Assembly: GCF_000005505.3 (NCBI RefSeq)
Contig: NC_016131.3
Location: forward strand, 71,899,855 to 71,963,854
Reading direction: 5' to 3'
DNA from: Brachypodium distachyon
Taxonomy: Eukaryota > Streptophyta > Magnoliopsida > Poales > Poaceae
Length of the DNA: 64,000 bases
Shown here piece after piece: positions 24,807 to 36,490 of this stretch (the stretch's first letter is position 1; each line of letters begins with the position of its first letter). Below the pieces are notes generated by a model that did not search any database, had not been told where the DNA came from, and saw only the letters and a program-made list of their open reading frames with translations. Both the position numbers and the translations under genes were made by a program.

Positions 24807-25679
24807 GTATGAATTTTCTTTTATCCAGCGATTAGCTGGTTAAATCCCACGCGCCTTAGCAATTTGGTTTTCCCGGCTGCTTGCGCCGCAACGGCGGTCA
24901 CCAGAGAAGAAAACGCGAGACTAGTTTAGTGCTGCCTCTGATTGATTCCTGATTGGGGAACGTGGGATAGCAGCGGGTTGTGCTTTTTGCATGTTGGGCG
25001 GGGCCAATCGGATCTTGGGGAGAAAATGAGGAGGGAGGGAGTTGGAGTTGGAGAAAGGACTCGGCTGCTTGGTTGAAATCCTTTTTGGAATTTATATTAG
25101 CATATGTGTATCTTATACATACGTTATCAATTTTGTTTGACAAAACTAGTGTGTGTACACAACAATCTGTACACCCTTGTACCGCTGTATCCCAGCTCCT
25201 GTGCTGTTGCAAGCCTATGAAAAATCTTATCTTGTTTTGCTTTATGAGAATCAGTAGTGCACATGGGGATGTGTAGATTTTAGTTTCCTTTCTAGTTTTG
25301 GTTACAAGATTGTTCACCGTAAGGAGTGAGCATCCGAGTTTGAGCCTGGCTAGTGGGGTAGTCGACGCAAATCCCACCAATCAAGCAGCGCGCGACCTGT
25401 TTCTCATGGGAATTTAAGAGTCATGCAATTTTTAATATGAGATGATCTAATTGCTTAGTTACCTCATCATTATATCGACAAAGAAGGGAAATATTGCAAC
25501 AGAAAAATGCCTCTTCTAAATGTTGTGAGTGGCAAATTTGTATCTACGGATGTATATTGTAGCAAGCACAACTAAATTATAGAAATCCAAATGGATGTGC
25601 ATGTGGTTCCATGAGACCATGACTACTCGATGATGTGTGGAAAGTATTTAATGCACAAAATATTTTAGTATTTTGAGGA

Positions 25680-25755
25680 AGTGAGCGCTGCTCAGTTGGT
25701 AGGGAGTGGCATTGGCCATCTTGCCCACCCAAGCTCGAACACAGGTTTATCACTA
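25680..25755 (+). mobile_element. tRNA-derived SINE head (candidate)
   Basis: GCTCAGTTGGTAGGGAG resembles a tRNA D-arm/A-box and AAGCTCGAACACAGG about 35 bases later resembles a T-arm/B-box. The sequence does not fold as a full tRNA and continues into unrelated AT-rich DNA. That suggests a SINE lying in the 5' UTR intron of the SDE3 gene. Confidence 0.5.
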
Positions 25756-26080
25756 CTCTTGTTTGTAAATTTCTAGAACTCCTAGAAAAGTTAAAACAAA
25801 ATAAAAGCACACTAACAAAATGACGGAAATCCATATTTGCTCAAGTATACCATGTCACCTTTCCCTTGTTAGCAACAATAACTATTTTGTATTTGATGTT
25901 TGGTTGTGATATCAGTTTGTATGCCTTGATCTTAGATTTCTTGTCTACACTATGCGGTTGAAAGAGTCTTCACAGGTCTAGAATGGCTTTATTATCTAAG
26001 TCTTAAGTCAGAATGTTTCTTCTTTCTCAATGGAACTACTATTAGTTTGTTATAATATTTTTTATTTATCAGGATTCAAT

Positions 26081-29000
26081 ATGGGGAGGAATGATTCAGA
26101 TGATGAATACTCAGTGGCTGGTGATAAGCCAGAAGTAGAGTTCATGGATTTCCAGAATGATAACACTCTTCAGGATTATCAGTCTGATGATGGTCCTGTG
26201 GTTGTTACGGCTCCTTTCCCTTTTGTGAAGGGCAAGCCTAAATCTGTCCTTGTTGGAGAAACATCTGCGGACACCATTTGCTTAGAGAATACCTCTTCTG
26301 AACCTTTAAATTTGTGGAGTGTGAGAATTTTCTCTTCAAACCCAGAAGATAGTTATGTGTTGTCAATGATGAGACCACCACTGAATGATGCTGATGAGGA
26401 GGCAAAGAAGGCTTTTCTTGGGTTGACTTCTGTGGAAGATCGTACACTTCAGCCAGGACAAACCCTTACAATCTGGTTGTCCTGTAAGCCAAAAGATATT
26501 GGTTTACATACGTCAATTGTGCATGTTGATATTGGTGATGAGAAGATCGAGCGTGTGGCTTTTCTATTGGCAGATGATAACGTTTCAATGGCCTTATTTT
26601 CTGATAAACCTTATTACAGGGGGCGTGGCTCTCAGAGGAAGAAATTTGAGTGTGCTACATTTGTGCCAGGTAGCCGGCCGATTCGGCAGCACACTCAAGG
26701 TTTCAAGTATAAGTTACCCCAGTTTGCAATACCTGCAGAGATCCGTGAGCTCATTGAATGTAAACAAAGACCTGATGTCCTATCTGAAGATCTGAGCATG
26801 ATAAACTATGCAAAATTCTTTAGCACTCTTTTAGTCATGGAAGAACTTCATTTGGAGGTATTTCAACACCTGTAGTAGTCTGAAATGTTAAGCTTTTAAC
26901 CTTGTTTGCTAACTTGAAGGGTCCACTCGCAGGAGGAGATGAGATCATATGACATGGAGGGTGTCTCAATGCGAAGGAGGGGTAATGAATTTTTGTCTCT
27001 TGAGGTCCCTGGTTTGGCAGAAAAAAGGCCCTCACTAGTCCATGGAGACTTTATAGTCGCTAGACATGCTGGGAGTGATGCTCGGCCTTATCAGGTTAGG
27101 GTTTTTTCTTTGGCATTCAAAATATCTCTTGAGCATTCTTAAAGATAAATTATTCATTTTCAAATGATATTCATGAATAATGATTTTTTGGTATCTCCTT
27201 CAGGGCTTCATTCACAAGGTTGAAGCTGATGAGATATTTTTGAGATTTGATGTTCAGTTTCACCACTCTCACCATGACAGGAATAAGTATGATGTTAGCT
27301 TCACATATAACAGATTGAACATGAGAAGGCTCTACAAGTCTGTCCACGAGGCAGAACTTACTGGACCTGACATCCTATTTCCCTGCCAATCGCGTTATAG
27401 AACTGTGAAAAAGTTGGCATTTAAACCTCTGAACCCGGACATAAACACTGAGCAAGCTGATGCAGTTGGGATGATACTTGGCTGCCGAGGGGTTCCACCA
27501 TATGTGATATATGGACCTCCAGGAACAGGCAAGACCATGACCCTTGTTGAGGCCATTTTGCAGCTCTATACATCCAACAGGAGGGCAAATATTCTCATAT
27601 GTGCTGCTTCCAATAGTGCTGCTGACCATGTATTGGAGAAACTGCTATGTGCTAGCTATCTGATCCGCGCAAGTGACATCTTTAGGCTAAATGCTCCAAG
27701 TCGGCAATACGAGGATATTAATCCTGCTTTTATCCGGTTCTGCTTCTTCGAAGATATGGTGTTCAAGTGCCCTCCAATGCAAGCATTAATGCGCTATAAG
27801 ATTGTTATATCAACCTACATGAGTTCATCAACCCTACAGGCCGAGGGTCTTCGTCAGGGGCATTTCACGCACATTTTCTTGGATGAGGCTGGTCAATCTT
27901 CTGAACCAGAGGCAATGGTTCCTTTGTCGGGGTTGTGTGGAAGAGACACCGTTGTTGTGTTAGCAGGAGATCCTATGCAATTAGGGCCGGTGGTTTTTTG
28001 TAAACAAGCGGATAAGGATGGTTTGGGGAAATCGTATCTGCAAAGGCTGCTCTGTGACTTTGAGCAGTATAATGCAGGGGATCCTAACTACGTAACAAAG
28101 CTAGTGAGGAACTATCGGTGCCATCCAGCTATCCTAGAGCTACCATCACAGCTTTTTTACGGGGGTGAACTGATCGCCTGTAAGGATGACAAAGTGTCAT
28201 CTACGTACGACTGCATTGGCCTTCCCAACAAGTCGTTTCCTGTTCTTTTTATTGGAATTCAGGGATGCGATGAGAGGGAAGGCAATAATCCATCATGGTT
28301 CAACAGAATTGAAGCTAGTAAAGTAGTAAATATCATCAGGACTCTGACAAGTGATGGTGATGTTAGTGAAGCTGATATCGGGGTCATTGCTCCATATCGT
28401 CAACAAGTTGTGAAGATAAAGAAGGCTTTAGAGACATTTGAAATGCCTGACCTGAGAGTCGGAAGTGTTGAACAATTCCAGGGCCAAGAGAGAGAAATAA
28501 TAATCATCTCAACAGTCAGGTCGACGGTAAAGCATAACGAGTTTGATAAATGCTTCAACTTGGGATTCCTGAGCAATTATAGAAGGTTCAATGTTGCAAT
28601 AACACGTGCGAAATCGTTGCTCATTATTGTCGGAAACCCTCACATTGTCACTAAGGTGTGTTGCCATATCTCTCTACTTCTTTCTTTGTACAAGCTCCCC
28701 CCTCAAATCATGCGCCCGTTATGTTTCTGATCAAACTAATAAGTGTTATTGCAGGATCGGCACTGGGATAAACTCCTGAGGTATTGCGCAGACAATGGTT
28801 CTTATCAAGGATGTCCACTTCCCCCACCCGAAGAAGAAATCAGTTACTCAGGATACAGTGACACCCGAGACCAGCCTGCTGGTGGTTGGGAGTACAACCA
28901 AGAAGAACCAGCAAACTACATCCACAATCAAGACCACCCCTCTGACCTTGGCTTCAGACATGACAATGGTCCATTCTCAACCAAAAACGAAGTGGAGTGG

Positions 29001-29234
29001 TCTGATGAGAAGTCATATGAAGACCACCATTCACGCGACAGCACATTAGCTGAACCTCAGGAGGAGATACCAAAGCAGCAGCACGTCGAGGAAGAGGCTG
29101 GGCAGGATCACGTGCAGCCCAACCAGTACTCAGTCAATGACGACAGTATGGTCCAGGATACGTATCCGCAGAAGTACAGTTTTCCTCCTGGCTGGTGCGA
29201 CGTCTCGAACATCCCAGCAACAGGCTGGGACTGA
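26081..29234 (+). CDS. SDE3: RNA helicase SDE3 (MOV10-like, SF1)
   Basis: Coding exons 26081-26857, 26933-27094, 27204-28655 and 28755-29234 give 956 residues; the ATG follows the 5' UTR intron acceptor by eight bases. SDE3 unwinds RNA and amplifies RNA silencing with AGO proteins and RDR6 in the cytoplasm. Helicase motifs are complete: GPPGTGKT (about 417-424), DEAGQ (about 540), [25 protein letters not shown] and NVAITRAK. The N-terminal 310 residues are the MOV10/SDE3-specific part. The C-terminal 150 residues are acidic, Gln/Asn-rich and hold [14 protein letters not shown] and a final ATGWD. These GW motifs fit the AGO-binding hook reported for the Arabidopsis protein. No breaks. Confidence 0.93.
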
Positions 29235-31231
29235 CTGACCAGCGTTATCGCCTTGTCTCCATGACAAATGTTCTTTTCTTAGAAACCATAGCCGCTGGCA
29301 GAATAAGCTGCGATCGTCCTCGTGGAGCTAACTTCCAGGGCATCGACTGCCTCCTGCGTGGAGACCTTGAACTCGCCTTCGTGGGACATTAACTCTGAAT
29401 GTCTGTTGTCTTTGCTGCATCTCTGTGTTTTTTAGGTTGCCATGAACCAGAATGTAGATTGTATGGTATTGGTTGACGTGCTATCCCCGTCCGGGAAAAG
29501 AAATCTGGATCTTGTCTTCTCATCTGTTGTTCGTTCAGATGTGTTTATCATCATGTTTTTTACTCAGGTGACACTTGCTGTGATGGGTGGGTTAAAACAG
29601 TGAGCAAAAAGAGGACAGGCGCATGTGGGAGGCGTACAACGGCAATCAGTACACGGTAGAACTTGGGCTGGTTTGTGAGTTCTGATGGAGTAGCAACAAA
29701 AAATCATTGAGGTAGTTGTTGATCATGTATTGCCTTTGGACAAACTCATAATGGCAAGGGAATATATCAAGCACCATTGCCTTGTTCAAAGTTCAAAATC
29801 ATAATTTGCAGTCGGTGATCCCTAGTCCTCTGTCTCCTTTCCTTCCATATCGGTTCTTCAGTTTCTTCCATGATCAATTTCTTTTTTTTTCGTGACCCAA
29901 AAATGGCATTAAAATATTGTGCACAGAGCACAGTTGATCAAAGATGCCACGCACCAATGAACAGCACAAAGCTCTAAGTCGATGTAAATTGCAGCACTTC
30001 TGCAACAGACAGATAGCTCACCTAGCTGTCCTTGATATGAAAAAAAAAACCAATAGGTTTGCTCTATGTGTTGCAATGTACTTCATGGTACATTTGCCTT
30101 TCCATTCAAGGACAACAAAGCACTGGTGTTAAGTATGTTCGGAGACCATCAAATTGACAGCTGGTGTTCTCATTGATCAACCCAGCTGGCTGTACAAATG
30201 GACAGCAACAATAAGTATCACCAACCTTTGCAGCTCATAATAACTCAGCACAGGGTACGCAAATCCATCTGTGATATACACTTGCAAGTTGAAACTACCT
30301 GATGTGGTGGCACTTCTGCAATTAGGTGTCCAAGTAGGATCCCCAGGACTTGTGTACAGCGCTTGACACGGATGGTAGGTCCTGCATTGGTATCGCAAGG
30401 ATGCAGATGAGGCACTCAGGGGGAGTTCATGGACAGTTGTTCATGCTGGTCCAAGCAAATGAGTGTTTAATTTATTAGCTAACAAGTTGATCAGAATGAG
30501 TAGAATGAGTGTTAGTTCACCATGGATCACCATGAGAGCGAATCTACCGGGAAACAACGGGCCGACAAGGCGAGTTGTGCCGTGCCATGAACACTGACTG
30601 AAATCCAGCAGAAGAATTTCTCCGGGTGGTCCTCCTAGATCCATGGACAGCGATTTTCTTGTCGCGTAAGGTTTCTGTTTCAAGCTTTATGGAGCACACA
30701 GGGAATAAGAATCGTAGGGGTTTCCTTGATGATGATGATCCTGTTTTCCTACTCATCTGGGAGTGGAACCAACAGTTCCTTGCACAAATTTTGTAGAAAG
30801 GAGAAAAGAGAGGTGCAGAGTAACTAAAACTAAAAACCCACAGAAGAGTCATCTAGTCTAGCAGAATCAATACCAAAATGCATACACTGATACACTGTTC
30901 CAGCGCAAAAAAAAAAACATACACTGTTCTGCACACTGTAACTAACGCTGCAAGAATGTTCCTTCCCCCATAACCAAGTAAGCTGATTAGCAACTGCACG
31001 CCGAAATGAAAACCCTCAATTGAGCCAATGCACAGTGCCACAGAATAACTAGACCCTCTCCACTTAAGCATCTCTGAAACCATAATGATGGCGCCACCAG
31101 AAGCCAAGGCCAGAAGCCTCTCCATAAATAAACACGCAGCTATGCTATCCCTCCTCACAACAACTCCAGGAGCTAGCAGATCAGGAGCTGCGCTTACAAC
31201 TTAGTCTAGTTGCTAGCGGCCGGGCTTGCGA
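29235..31231. other. SDE3 3' region and intergenic DNA
   Basis: The first few hundred bases should be the SDE3 3' UTR. Reading frames beyond have no recognisable domain. The DNA includes a poly-T run at 29880 and the micro-insertion at 30890. Confidence 0.4.
30890..30929 (+). mobile_element. Micro-insertion with 11-bp target duplication
   Basis: ATACACTGTTC at 30890-30900 and 30919-30929 flanks 18 bp made of CAGCGC, eleven A and a C. Confidence 0.75.
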
Positions 31232-31504
31232 ATGGCGATGGAGGTGGAGTCGGCCAAGTGCGAGTGCTGCGAGCTGCGGGAGGAGTGCACCCGGGGCTAC
31301 ATCGTGGGCGTGAAGGCGGCATTCGGCGGGCGGTGGCTCTGCGGGCTGTGCTCGGAGGCCGTGAGGGAGGAAGGGAGGAGGAAGGCGGGGTCGACAATGG
31401 AGGAGGCCATCCAGGACCACATCAACTTCTGCAAGCAGGACCACATCGCCCACGGCCTGCGCCAGATGCTGCTCCGCCGGCAGCGGCAGCGCCGCTCCAA
31501 GTGA
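31232..31504 (+). CDS. DUF1677 family protein
   Basis: Single exon, 90 residues. The pattern CECCELREECTRGYI, GRWLCGLCSEAVREE and a C-terminal helix with HINFCKQ matches the plant-specific DUF1677 family. Paired cysteines (CECC, C, CGLC) suggest metal binding. The C-terminus is strongly basic (LLRRQRQRRSK). Function is unknown. I use the ATG at 31232; a second ATG two codons later is possible. Confidence 0.85.
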   Translation: MAMEVESAKCECCELREECTRGYIVGVKAAFGGRWLCGLCSEAVREEGRRKAGSTMEEAIQDHINFCKQDHIAHGLRQMLLRRQRQRRSK

Positions 31505-34090
31505 GACGAGCTAATCATGTATGTAATGTGGACATGGGGTTTAATAATCTTCAGCTAGATTGTTGCTACTCGACTTCTAGTTGCCGCGCATTGCATTGCA
31601 TTGCAGGTTTAAATTGGTACTAGATGCTTAACTGTTTGGAGTCTTGGGTGTGGGAGGTGTTTTGGCTGAAATAATAAACCCAAAGAACATGAGACCTACA
31701 AATAACAGCTTTATATGTTTTTTTTTGGCAAAGCTCAACACTGAAAATGGCCTTTCAAGCAAGTAGATGAGTGGGATGAACACATGTTCATTCAGAAGAT
31801 GTCTAAAATCAAAGCAAAGTTGGTTCTTGCAGTGATCATCCAGATACGTGCTTCGGTGCGTCCTGGTAAGAACTCTCATGCACAGGAATACAACTAATCA
31901 TCCAGACAGCTCCAGGAGATTGTCAGATCGCATGCTTGTCGCTTCAGATTTAGATGAACTGTTTCTTGAATCTAATCTAGATGCATTCGGGCAGCCATAG
32001 ATTCGAATCTAGACTAGACGCCTGATGATTACGCTGTCGGCTTTGGGCACCATCATGTAATCCAGGATTATTTCCTCTGTTCGTTTGGCCTCATTTGAGA
32101 CATATATGTATCGGGTGGTCAGTCGCATGCTTATATTTCGTACTCTGACAAATGGACATGATATGAACTTGATAGGAGAACATCATTCCAAACTCTGGAA
32201 ACAGTTCGGTAGCTCATCGGCATACTAGCATTTGTTTGGTTTTTAGCACACACCAGCTTACGAGCATGCCGATGCCCATGGTTATGTCTCACAACGTTTA
32301 CCATCCAAAATCATCATCAACCATACACATACATCTCAACCTGTGCCAGAATGATAGTATAACACCAAACTGGCCAGCTGATGATGGAAAACCGTACAGA
32401 AAGAACAGATTAAAGACTGAGGCTCAACGTCCAACTATAAAACATGATTAATCTGTTACTGGTAAGATCAGTACTTAGAATTTAAACTGACAAAAGGATC
32501 TAGCATTTAAGTTCTCAACATCCAAGCTGACGAAGAAAGCAGTGAGATCTGCTAAGGAAAATGAAACGACACTGAAACCTTCTAAGAAGGTCAAAATAGT
32601 AGCAGAAACAGCTAGCCAAGCAGGCATTACATTACATTACATTACATAAAGGGAACAGTCCAGCATATGCTGCGCTGCTTGCTGACTAGAAACTATGGTA
32701 AATCTGAACCCCAGGTAGATGTACCATGAAGTGCACTGGATAAGCAAACCTACAACACCAAAGCACAGAAATGGCATTAACATTAGGCACACAAATCAGC
32801 AGCACATCATTAAAAGAGCAGGAAACTTATAATTACCATATTCTGGTTTGTATGTTTGCAGCTGACTATGAAGCAAACAAGCAACTAGATTATTGAAACT
32901 ATGGTAAATCTGAACCCCAGGTAGATGTAACATGAAGTGCACTGGATAAGCAAACCTACAACACCAAAGCACAGAAATGGCATTGGCATTAGCCACATAA
33001 ATCAGCAGCACATCATTAAAATAGCAGGAAACTTAAAGTTACCATATTCTGGTGTGTATGTTTGCAGCTGACTCAAGCAACTAGATTATTGAAACTATGG
33101 TAAATCTGAACCCCAGGTAGATGTACCATGAAGTGCAATGGATAAGCAAACCTACAACACTAAAGCACAGAAATGACATTAGGATTTGGCAAAGAAATCA
33201 GCCGCACATCATTAAAAGAGCAGGTAACTTGTAATTACCATATTCTGGTCTGTATGCGTGCAGGTCTCTGAAATCTGGAGTCTCGCATCCTTTATCAAAC
33301 AAGTTGAATGCCCTAACATGTTTACGAACATGGACTAGGACAGGGAATTGTACAGGGTGCCCAAACAAAGGCATCCCGGTACTAGATGGAACTTTAGAAG
33401 GTTATGCAAGAAATGATGATTGGATGGCAGGGAGGGGATTTGACATACTACATATGTAACAAACTGAGAAGAGAAAAGGTGAACAGATAAAAAATTAGTA
33501 GGCAGATGAAGGAGAAAGAACATGGGAGGGGGACTTCATAAAATCTCCACTTGGCCTCTTCCTACCAAAAAACAGAAGAGCCAGTTCGGAGAGATTCTTG
33601 TGTTCTTTGCAGAGCACCAGAGAGGTCGGTATTATTAGGAGTCAGTCATGAGGGGAAGGCGGGATGAAAGTATCATAGGAATGAAGATGCAGCTATCCTA
33701 CATATATTTGACACAGGAACAGATACTACCCTACCCTGCCTCACTGCATCTTCCTATAAGCTAGGATTATGCAGACTACAACTACAGGATCATGATAGGT
33801 ACCAAGGTTGAAGGATGCAAATGAAGATCTAACACCTAAAGAAATGTCCGAACCATATAGGCGACTACAAGCTACAGAGGCGACTCGGAAACTGCTGTGC
33901 TCTCATCCACCCCATAAGTTTCCACCAACATCACTAAACTACATCCTTCACAGCAGCTTCCTACTAGTCTTGATGTGCTTGCTACTCCTGCTGATGCAGA
34001 ACCGAGGTGACACACTATCCTTCTAAGTTACTCTATACACAGTACTAAGGTTAGCTGTTGGTGACTATGTACACCATTGGTGCCCATCAT
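31505..34090. other. Intergenic DNA with ~200-bp tandem repeat
   Basis: No gene recognised. It contains the 3' flanks of the DUF1677 and PNRC-like genes, an ATTAC x4 microsatellite at about 32,627-32,646, and a three-copy tandem repeat described separately. Confidence 0.4.
32690..33275 (+). repeat. Three-copy tandem repeat, ~206 and ~196 bp
   Basis: The segment AACTATGGTAAATCTGAACC recurs at 32691, 32897 and 33093. Matching downstream blocks include the TGCACTGGATAAGCAAACC and TTACCATATTCTGG segments. Copies differ by scattered substitutions and small indels. The CAGGTAGATG and TTTGCAG pieces recur too, so each copy carries splice-like motifs, but no frame stays open. Confidence 0.9.
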
Positions 34091-34645
34091 TCAATGATCG
34101 GCGATTTCCAAATTGAGAATCCTCCTCAGATTCTCCGTCGCAATGGCAGTATCATTGCCAAAGAAGTCGGAACCTGAGCCAGCAGTCGGTGTTGAAGGCG
34201 CTGACTTGGCATGCACAAGCACCTCCACATGAACAGATGGGCCAGTAGGTGGCAACTCAAGCGAGACACTCCGCTTCTGGTGGAGGGAGAATTTGGGTAT
34301 CGGCAGTGAGCTGGGTGGTGGCGAGTTGGAGTAGGCCGGGCCAGCCCAGAGCTCAGGACGGGAGGGAGGAGATCCTGAAGGAGTTATGGGAATAACGCGG
34401 CTGCGTTTCTTCCCAAGCTGCTGCTGCTTCGGTGTCTTGGGCTCAGGGGATGAGCGGGTCCGAGCAGGAGCAGTGGGTGGTGGTGGGGGCGGGGAGCGCA
34501 GGATGCCGATGCTGACAGTGGAGTGGAAGGCACGGCAGTTGTAGCCACGCATGGACTGAGGCGACGAGAAGTGCGACGATGGCTTCCTCCGGCGACCGGA
34601 GTGGTGGTGGTGGCTGCGCTGCTGCGAGATGACCAGGGTCTCCAT
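34091..34645 (-). CDS. PNRC-like proline-rich protein
   Basis: Single coding exon, 184 residues, start ATG at 34645. Features in order: His/Arg-rich N-terminus, Pro runs (RSPPPPPPTAP), basic GKKRSRVIP, then YSNSPPPSSLPIPKFSL and a C-terminal TENLRRILNL. The Ser-Pro-rich SLPIPKF segment followed by an LxxLL-like end resembles the short PNRC motif region known from the human decapping cofactor PNRC2. A role in mRNA decapping is inferred from that family only. A 5' UTR intron is likely: donor AAG|GTACTT at about 34893 and acceptor GGCACTAG at about 34683. Confidence 0.65.
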   Translation of the reverse strand: METLVISQQRSHHHHSGRRRKPSSHFSSPQSMRGYNCRAFHSTVSIGILRSPPPPPPTAPARTRSSPEPKTPKQQQLGKKRSRVIPITPSGSPPSRPELWAGPAYSNSPPPSSLPIPKFSLHQKRSVSLELPPTGPSVHVEVLVHAKSAPSTPTAGSGSDFFGNDTAIATENLRRILNLEIADH

Positions 34646-35744
34646 GGCACTGCTCGGAGTGGCAGATCCTACCAAGCCCTAGTGCCAAACAAATGAAACG
34701 CACATCAAAACATCGCATTTTAATCATAAAAAACTATAGCAGATACTACTTCTGTTTCATACAAAACCTACAACTCCGGTACTCCTACACAAAAATCTAA
34801 CCAGAACGAATTGCTGCTGCTTCCACTGAACAAAATGGTAAAAAATCACACCGTATCAGCAGAAGCGGTAGATCTATAGATCGAGGAAGTACCTTGAGGA
34901 TCGAAAGCACAAAAGGGTGGATGCCCCTCGCTCTCTCAGATCGCCGCCGCGCCTCTATCCGCCGTCCCGAAGACCCAAACCACTCCCGCACACAAGCTGC
35001 ATCCACGAATCGGACGCAGCACCACAGATCAATGAAAACCCCTCAAAAAAACACATCCCAGAATACACCACTGACGAGCAGCGATCCTTTTAAAACTCAC
35101 CGATCCGACGAGACGAGCCGGCTCAGGGAGACCCCCGGGAGAAGGGTGTCGCGGGGAGGCGGCGGAACGATCCTCGCGAGGCAGCGTGGCGGATGGATGG
35201 ATCTGGCTGCTGGAGCCCTGAGGCGAGATCTGCCGGCCTCGCGAGGAGGAAGGACGGGGGGCGATTAGGTGGGAGCTGAGGAGGTGGGGGTGTTGCGGTT
35301 GGGGGGAAGTGACGAGGAGGGGAGAGGAATGGCGTTTTAGCTTAGTTACGCGACCACGGAATTGAAACGGACGGCACAAAAGCGGGCTTGATAAGCGTCT
35401 GGGTTCCGGCCAGAAGCTGTATCTATCCGGTATTTTATCCATCCGGTATTTCGGCCGTTGGATTTCTGGGGGGCGGTACCGTGAAGGAAATTTACAGAGG
35501 ATGCCACTGTCAAGAAAATGCTTTGGGCACGATGAAAGTTATGTAGTAGTACTACTCAGGTTTATAAGATCCGTATTAAAATTTATGTCAAACTTTGACC
35601 AACAATTATAACAATTATTATGTACTCCTGATTAAAATCTTCGTAGGATGTCCATCGAGACGAGACACTAAATACATCAATGGTAGACGCATGAATATCG
35701 GACCAAATTAATCCGTGCGTATAGCAATTCTCCGCTGTGAATCA

Positions 35745-35793
35745 GTTACTGGCAAAGTTTTTTTTTTTCGGACACTGGGTCACTGGCAAAGTT
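35745..35793 (+). mobile_element. Micro-insertion with 15-bp target duplication
   Basis: GTTACTGGCAAAGTT (35745-35759) and GTCACTGGCAAAGTT (35779-35793) flank 19 bp of nine T then CGGACACTGG. One mismatch between the copies. Confidence 0.7.
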
Positions 35794-35887
35794 GACTATT
35801 TCCCATTTGCTGGAAGAAAATATTGCTAATCTGATACTCCTTATCGTACCAAGCTGGGTCATAAGCCTCCACCGTCCATTATAGTCT

Positions 35888-35934
35888 AGCACGCCACGTA
35901 CGTGCGCTCAAAAAAAAAAGCACGCCACGTACGT
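35888..35934 (+). mobile_element. Micro-insertion with 16-bp target duplication
   Basis: AGCACGCCACGTACGT at 35888-35903 and 35919-35934, perfect, flanks GCGCTC plus nine A. Confidence 0.8.
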
Positions 35935-36490
35935 TTATGGAGTAGTATCTTGCAAGAGAAAGCCTGAGACAGCAACGTGCAGCACAAATGTATCTTTCCT
36001 TTTCTTTACACGGTCACAGAAACGACTACAACCAACTTCCAAGACGGCAACTGGCCTAGATCCGGCTTAAAATCGCAATTTAGTCCACTTGTAAGCACAG
36101 TAGGAGTGTAATATAATCAGAATCAGATCAGACGCTTCATAATCCAACAGAACAAGACCAATTCACCATGAGGCATGAGGAGCACAAGTAGTACCGTTAA
36201 CACGCTCGGACTACCCTGAATCTGTAAACATTGAACTCTCGGTTCTACCAAGAGGCCTCGCGACAGACCCAGGCTGGATGCACAACGGGAATAACTTGTG
36301 CCGACCGTTGTCCCATGGGAACCTACCTCCCCTATCTATACAACAAACTCTGCCGCGGGACGTCTGCGATCTGGGGCGCTCCATCTACACACAACGCGCC
36401 CACATCTGCACACTTGGACAAACCGCAAACAGGGGCGATCACAACAAACGGTTCATCGAAATCTGTTATGGAGCGCTCTTTAAACCCCAC

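Larger units (their letters stand above)
34646..36490. other. PNRC-like 5' leader and intergenic DNA
   Basis: From 34,683 to about 35,300 this is the putative 5' UTR intron, leader and promoter of the minus-strand PNRC-like gene. Its GC-rich reading frames are shadows. From 35.4 to 36.2 kb I see no gene, only two micro-insertions. From 36.2 kb this is the 3' flank of the kinase gene. Confidence 0.4.

Noticed and set aside
25680..25755. Functional tRNA gene
   Set aside because: A- and B-box-like motifs are present, but I could not fold an acceptor stem or full cloverleaf; a SINE head fits better.
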